From DT-110 sp030148525 (GTDB lineage: Bacteria > Bacteroidota > Bacteroidia > Chitinophagales > Saprospiraceae), in the NCBI GenBank assembly GCA_965227445.1, contig OZ245751.1, positions 1,612,001-1,676,000 on the forward strand: a stretch of DNA of 64,000 bases, in the 5' to 3' direction. The notes under the pieces were generated by a model. It did not search any database. It saw only the letters and a list, made by a program, of their open reading frames with translations, and had not been told where the DNA came from. Positions 60,607 through 64,000 of this stretch are shown one piece after another. The translations under genes were made by a program, and so were the position numbers. Numbering within the stretch: the stretch's first letter is position 1; each line of letters begins with the position of its first letter.

Positions 60607-62340
60607 ATGCGTACAAACGCTCTGGTACAATGGCTTATCTTTTTGGGCATCCTCATCGCCCTGAATATCCTGGCAAACAGCCGCTTTGGCAACGTGGCCC
60701 TCTATGGTCGTCTGGACCTGACGGAAGAAAAGCGATTTACTCTGACCGAAGGTACCCGTGACCTGTTGCGCGACCTGGATGAGGTCGTGTACGTGCAGGT
60801 GCTTCTGGAGGGGGAAATGCCGGCCAGTTTCAAACGGTTACGACTGGCTACCCGGGAAATACTGGAAGATTTTCGCGCCCGCTCCACCCGGATCGAATTC
60901 AGCTTTGAGAATATCACCGAAGGCGGCCCGGAGGAGGTAAATCAACGCACCCAGGAATTAGCGCAGGTGGGCATTGTGCCCCGGCAGATCCGAGTGCAGG
61001 AAGGCACGGAGTTTCGCCAGCAGTTGATCTATCCGGTAGCTGTGGTCAATTATAAAGGCCGTTCCCTGCCGGTAAACCTACTGGAAAATGATAATCCGAC
61101 CCTCGACGACGAGATCGATCTCAATAACTCGGTAGCTCTGCTGGAATACAAACTGGCCAACGCCATTGAAAAGTTGCAGAACCCCCTCAAACGCAATGTG
61201 CTGTTCACGACCGGACACGGGGAATTGGGTCCCCGCCAGACGGCCGACCTGGAGGCTAGCCTGAACAGCTACTACAATACAGGGCGATTATTGCTGGATA
61301 GCCTGACCGCCATCAGGGAAGGGGTCGATGCCCTGATCATCGCCAAGCCCACCCGACCTTTTTCCGAAAGGGATAAATTCAAGATCGACCAGTACGTGAT
61401 GAACGGGGGTAAGGTCCTCTGGCTGATCGATCCCCTGCGTATTGACCTGGACAGCCTGAGTGGCCGCAAGGACTACGTGCCGGTACCTTACGAATTGGAA
61501 CTGGATGATCTGCTATTCCGCTACGGTATCCGTTTGGAACCCAATCTGGTGCTGGACTTACAGAATACCCGCATACCCCTGGCCACGGGAATGACGGGCG
61601 ATGGGCCGCAATTAGAGCGTTTCCCCTATCCCTACCACGTGGTAACCACCTTCAACGGTACGCATCCGGTGATCAAGGGACTGGGGCCGGTGAATCTGTT
61701 TTATCCGGCAACCCTGGATACGACGGTGCGGGCAAAATATCCACTGACTAAAACCGTATTGGTCGAATCGACCGAAAATACCCGCCTGCAATACGCGCCC
61801 GTGCGCATGAACTTTGAGTTTCTGCGGTATGGGTTGGATGAGGCGAAGTTTAATAGCGGGGTGCAACCCATGGGGATGTTATTGGAAGGCACCTTCTCGT
61901 CCCTCTACGAAAACCGGGTGACCGATGATATGATGGCCGGCCTCGATAGTTTGGGGCAGCCCTTCCGCGCTCAGTCGCCGCCCAGCGCCATGCTGGTGAT
62001 TGCCGACGGGGACGTGGCCGAAAATCCGGTGGGAGGTCCCAATCAGGAGATCCGTCCGCTGGGGTACAATCCCTTCGAACAATACACCTTTGCTAATAAG
62101 GACCTGCTGATGAATGCGGTGGAATATATGCTCGACGAAGGTGGGATCATCGAGGCCCGGGGTAAAGAGGTGCGCCTGCGCCTGCTCAATACGGCCAAAG
62201 CAAAACGGGAGAAAACCACCTGGCAATTTGTAAATATCGCCTTACCGCTGGTCTTTCTGGGGCTGGTAGGAGCGGGGTATACCTACTGGCGCCGTCGTCG
62301 GTACGGGCAACCAAGAAGAGAGAATCATGAAGCGGAGTAG
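60607..62340 (+). CDS. gldG: Gliding-motility-associated ABC component, GldG
   Basis: 577 residues: N-terminal membrane helix (about 7-22), a large periplasmic part resembling the ABC-2 auxiliary family (YGRLDLTEEKRFTLTEGTRDLL, LLFTTGHGELGPRQ-like segment NVLFTTGHGELGP, and DALIIAKPTRPFSERDKFKIDQYV), and a C-terminal helix (about 545-565) followed by a basic tail. It follows gldF by 30 bases and overlaps the DUF4340 gene by 14 bases. Together GldA-F-G form a transporter whose substrate is unknown. Confidence 0.9.
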   Translation: MRTNALVQWLIFLGILIALNILANSRFGNVALYGRLDLTEEKRFTLTEGTRDLLRDLDEVVYVQVLLEGEMPASFKRLRLATREILEDFRARSTRIEFSFENITEGGPEEVNQRTQELAQVGIVPRQIRVQEGTEFRQQLIYPVAVVNYKGRSLPVNLLENDNPTLDDEIDLNNSVALLEYKLANAIEKLQNPLKRNVLFTTGHGELGPRQTADLEASLNSYYNTGRLLLDSLTAIREGVDALIIAKPTRPFSERDKFKIDQYVMNGGKVLWLIDPLRIDLDSLSGRKDYVPVPYELELDDLLFRYGIRLEPNLVLDLQNTRIPLATGMTGDGPQLERFPYPYHVVTTFNGTHPVIKGLGPVNLFYPATLDTTVRAKYPLTKTVLVESTENTRLQYAPVRMNFEFLRYGLDEAKFNSGVQPMGMLLEGTFSSLYENRVTDDMMAGLDSLGQPFRAQSPPSAMLVIADGDVAENPVGGPNQEIRPLGYNPFEQYTFANKDLLMNAVEYMLDEGGIIEARGKEVRLRLLNTAKAKREKTTWQFVNIALPLVFLGLVGAGYTYWRRRRYGQPRRENHEAE

Positions 62341-63346
62341 GATCTTATTATTGGCATTGTGTTTTATCGGAGGGATAGCTGCTGCGCTGACTCTGCGGAA
62401 CCAGCAAACTACCGCAAAGGGCACCCTGGGCAACGATCGCCTGTTCAAGGTGGAGGATACCGACCGTATTGGCCGCATCTACCTGGTACATCGCGACGGG
62501 GAAACGGTGGATCTGAAGCGGAAGGGGCGTAAGTGGGTGTATAATGATGGTTATCAGGCACGGCCCAACGCCATGGACAACCTGCTGCACGCCATTGGGA
62601 CCATTCAAATGAAGTACAAACCAGCCGAGGCGGCCGTGGGAAATATGGTGCGTGATCTGGCAGCCCACGGGATTAAAGTAGAGATCTACGATAGACAGGG
62701 GGAACGGATGAAGACCTACTACGTAGGCGGCGGAACCGCCGATGAACGCGGTACCCACGTGATCATGGACGGTGCCGAACAGCCCTACGTAGCCCACCTG
62801 CCCGGCTGGGAAGGCAACCTGCGTTTCCGCTATAACCTGCGCGGGGACGACTGGCGCGATAAGTCCGTTTTTGCCGAAGAGCACGAAAAGGTAACCCGCA
62901 TTTCGGTGGAATATCCCCGACAAAAGGATAAGAGCTTTGTGCTGGAAAAGAAGGGGAACAATCTGGAAGTCAAACCCTATTATCCAACCACTCCGGAAAC
63001 GAAAAGTCCACCGGCACCTGGTCGGGCCGAAGCCTACCTGTACGAATACGAATCCATGGTCGCCGAGGCCTTCGAAAATGATAATCCCCGTCAGGACAGC
63101 ATTCGGCAAACCCTGCCTTTCAGCATTATCCGGGTGGCCCGTACCGACGGCTCCACCAGGGAGGTGCGCCTGTGGCCCGTACGTCCCCTGGTGACCATGT
63201 GGGAGTCGGTCGGAGAAACGCCCCAACAACCGGTTGAGCGGTATTTTGCGGGTACGGATACGGGGGATTTTTTCCTGGTACAGCACCGGGTATTTCGCAG
63301 GATATTAATGCCTTATTCCAGTTTTTTTGCGGAAGCGAAGGAATAA
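62327..63346 (+). CDS. DUF4340 domain protein
   Basis: 339 residues, N-terminal signal anchor (about 5-22), remainder periplasmic. DUF4340 features: LFKVEDTDRIGRIYLVHRDGETVDLKRKG (about 40-68), KWVYNDGYQARPNAMDNLLHAI, then later TYYVGGGTADERGTHVI. It overlaps gldG by 14 bases, so translation is coupled. DUF4340 proteins are commonly linked to this ABC type, which suggests a functional partner; the molecular role is unknown. The stop region contains TTTTGCGGAAGC (63325). Confidence 0.85.
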   Translation: MKRSRILLLALCFIGGIAAALTLRNQQTTAKGTLGNDRLFKVEDTDRIGRIYLVHRDGETVDLKRKGRKWVYNDGYQARPNAMDNLLHAIGTIQMKYKPAEAAVGNMVRDLAAHGIKVEIYDRQGERMKTYYVGGGTADERGTHVIMDGAEQPYVAHLPGWEGNLRFRYNLRGDDWRDKSVFAEEHEKVTRISVEYPRQKDKSFVLEKKGNNLEVKPYYPTTPETKSPPAPGRAEAYLYEYESMVAEAFENDNPRQDSIRQTLPFSIIRVARTDGSTREVRLWPVRPLVTMWESVGETPQQPVERYFAGTDTGDFFLVQHRVFRRILMPYSSFFAEAKE

Positions 63347-63435
63347 TAGAGTATAAGGTAGCCTCTAAGAACGATTATGTTCCCAATAGATGATTCTACG
63401 GGTGTGATAATCATTCTTTGAGTTCATGATTTTTT

Positions 63436-63487
63436 GGTCCAAGGCCCACGGTCCACGCCCCACGGCCCACGGTCCACGGCCTACGCC
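63436..63487. repeat. Heptamer repeat tract, second locus
   Basis: Units of the type CCACGGY/CCACGCC/CTACGCC in a row. Related to the tract at 40758-40883. The rest of the gap 63347-63920 contains the MITE-like hairpin at 63731 and no gene that I can support. Confidence 0.75.
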
Positions 63488-63730
63488 AGGGCTTCGGCAG
63501 GCATGCACGGTTCACTGATTTAACCTTTACCTACTATGCCCACCATCACCTTGTGGAAACGGGAATCTCAACCTTTGCTCTAACTAGTATTGGTTTTCAA
63601 TGCTTTATAGAGATATAGTTAAGAAGCGTTAGGGGGACCTATGTCCTGTCCATCGGCCCTATACCTACTACTAAATACAATCTGTGGTTGTGGAACTCAG
63701 TCGCTGCTAAACAAATGGGTCTCAACCTTA

Positions 63731-63892
63731 GAAGCTGTTTTAATTTGGTTTTTGAAAATTGTTAGAGCTCATTTTTGTGGCTAATTGAGGCGCCAAAACC
63801 GGAGTTTAGCAGCGCTAAATGAGGATTTTGGCAACGAAAAGAAGCCGCAAAAGGAGCCTAACAAAATCGAAAGATTAAATTCAAACAGCTTC
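63731..63892. mobile_element. MITE-like hairpin with TTA target duplication
   Basis: 162-base imperfect inverted repeat starting GAAGCTGTTTTAATTT and ending AAATTCAAACAGCTTC, flanked by TTA on both sides (63728-63730, 63893-63895). Inner arms also pair (GTTAGAGCTC... with ...GGAGCCTAAC; GCCAAAACC... with ...GATTTTGGC). Same class as 19781-19898 by structure and TNA duplication, but different sequence. Confidence 0.65.
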
Positions 63893-63920
63893 TTATATTA
63901 TTAATAAATCAAGCGTCTCC

Positions 63921-64000
63921 ATGAGTAAATATCAATGGCTGTGGCTGATCGCTTTCCTGTTGTTGGGAAGTAGTTTCCTGCCTGCTTCCGAATGGGGATT
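63921..64000 (+). CDS. Start of a secreted or membrane protein gene, cut by the window end
   Basis: ATG 63921 opens a frame to the last base: a signal-peptide-like start with KYQWLWLIAFLLLGSSFLPA. No function can be read from 26 residues. The MITE-like hairpin ends 28 bases before the start codon. Confidence 0.6.
   Translation, partial: MSKYQWLWLIAFLLLGSSFLPASEWG

Overview
The window looks like a chromosome segment of a Bacteroidota bacterium, probably a Lewinella-like member of the Saprospiria. The sequence support is: SusC/SusD/SusE genes, lipoprotein signals on glycan enzymes, type IX secretion (T9SS) C-terminal sorting domains on three proteins, a gldA/gldF/gldG-type operon, a NUDIX-type sugar regulator, promoters of the TTTG-N20-TAnnTTTG kind, and few Shine-Dalgarno sites. 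Genus and species are inference.

Layout. 1-2.8 kb: dnaA, a non-coding tract of tandem inverted repeats, then tRNA-Pro(TGG), a broken second tRNA-Pro and tRNA-Ser(GCT) on the minus strand. 2.9-19.6 kb (minus strand): a pectin/homogalacturonan locus. It holds DUF4861, kduI, kduD, GH43, CE12 acetylesterase, CE8 pectinesterase, PL1 pectate lyase and a second CE8. A terminator follows, then a truncated susC joined directly to a TRAP transporter (dctQ, dctM) and uxaA/uxaB. 20.2-24.1 kb (plus): galK, galT and an Na+/sugar symporter. 24.2-36.6 kb (minus): a galactan locus with GH2 beta-galactosidase, GH53 endo-galactanase, SusE, SusD, SusC and a clan GH-A glycosidase, with a divergent NrtR/AraR-like regulator at 36.8 kb.

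37.6-46.4 kb: a VPS10/sortilin-like beta-propeller protein, a PcfJ-like protein, an NTF2-like protein, a GT4 glycosyltransferase and a helical-repeat protein. 46.5-51.1 kb: leuA-leuC-leuD-leuB. 51.1-57.1 kb: repeat-dense DNA around an S74/T9SS protein and recQ. 57.1-63.3 kb: a D-amino-acid-oxidase-like gene and, divergent from it, a gliding-type ABC operon (gldA, small secreted protein, gldF, gldG, DUF4340). A partial secreted-protein gene runs off the right end.

How the genes work together. PL1, CE8, CE12 and GH43 cut and de-esterify pectin. KduI and KduD turn the unsaturated uronate into 2-keto-3-deoxygluconate (KDG). UxaB and UxaA bring tagaturonate to the same intermediate. In the second locus GH53 and SusCDE harvest pectic galactan, GH2 and the GH-A enzyme release galactose, and the symporter, GalK and GalT take it into metabolism. 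A matched pair of 9-N7-9 inverted repeats, one before galK and one in the regulator/GH-A intergenic region, suggests one regulon.

The most unusual signals are non-coding. (1) A short hairpin word, TTTT plus a 2-3 bp stem with a GAAA or GGAA loop, occurs at least 23 times on both strands with covarying stems. (2) There are several nested families of palindromic, MITE-like elements, including a three-hairpin element inserted with TA duplication inside another repeat. (3) There are two TNA-duplicating MITE-like hairpins. (4) A palindromic insert lies inside a decayed tRNA-Pro.
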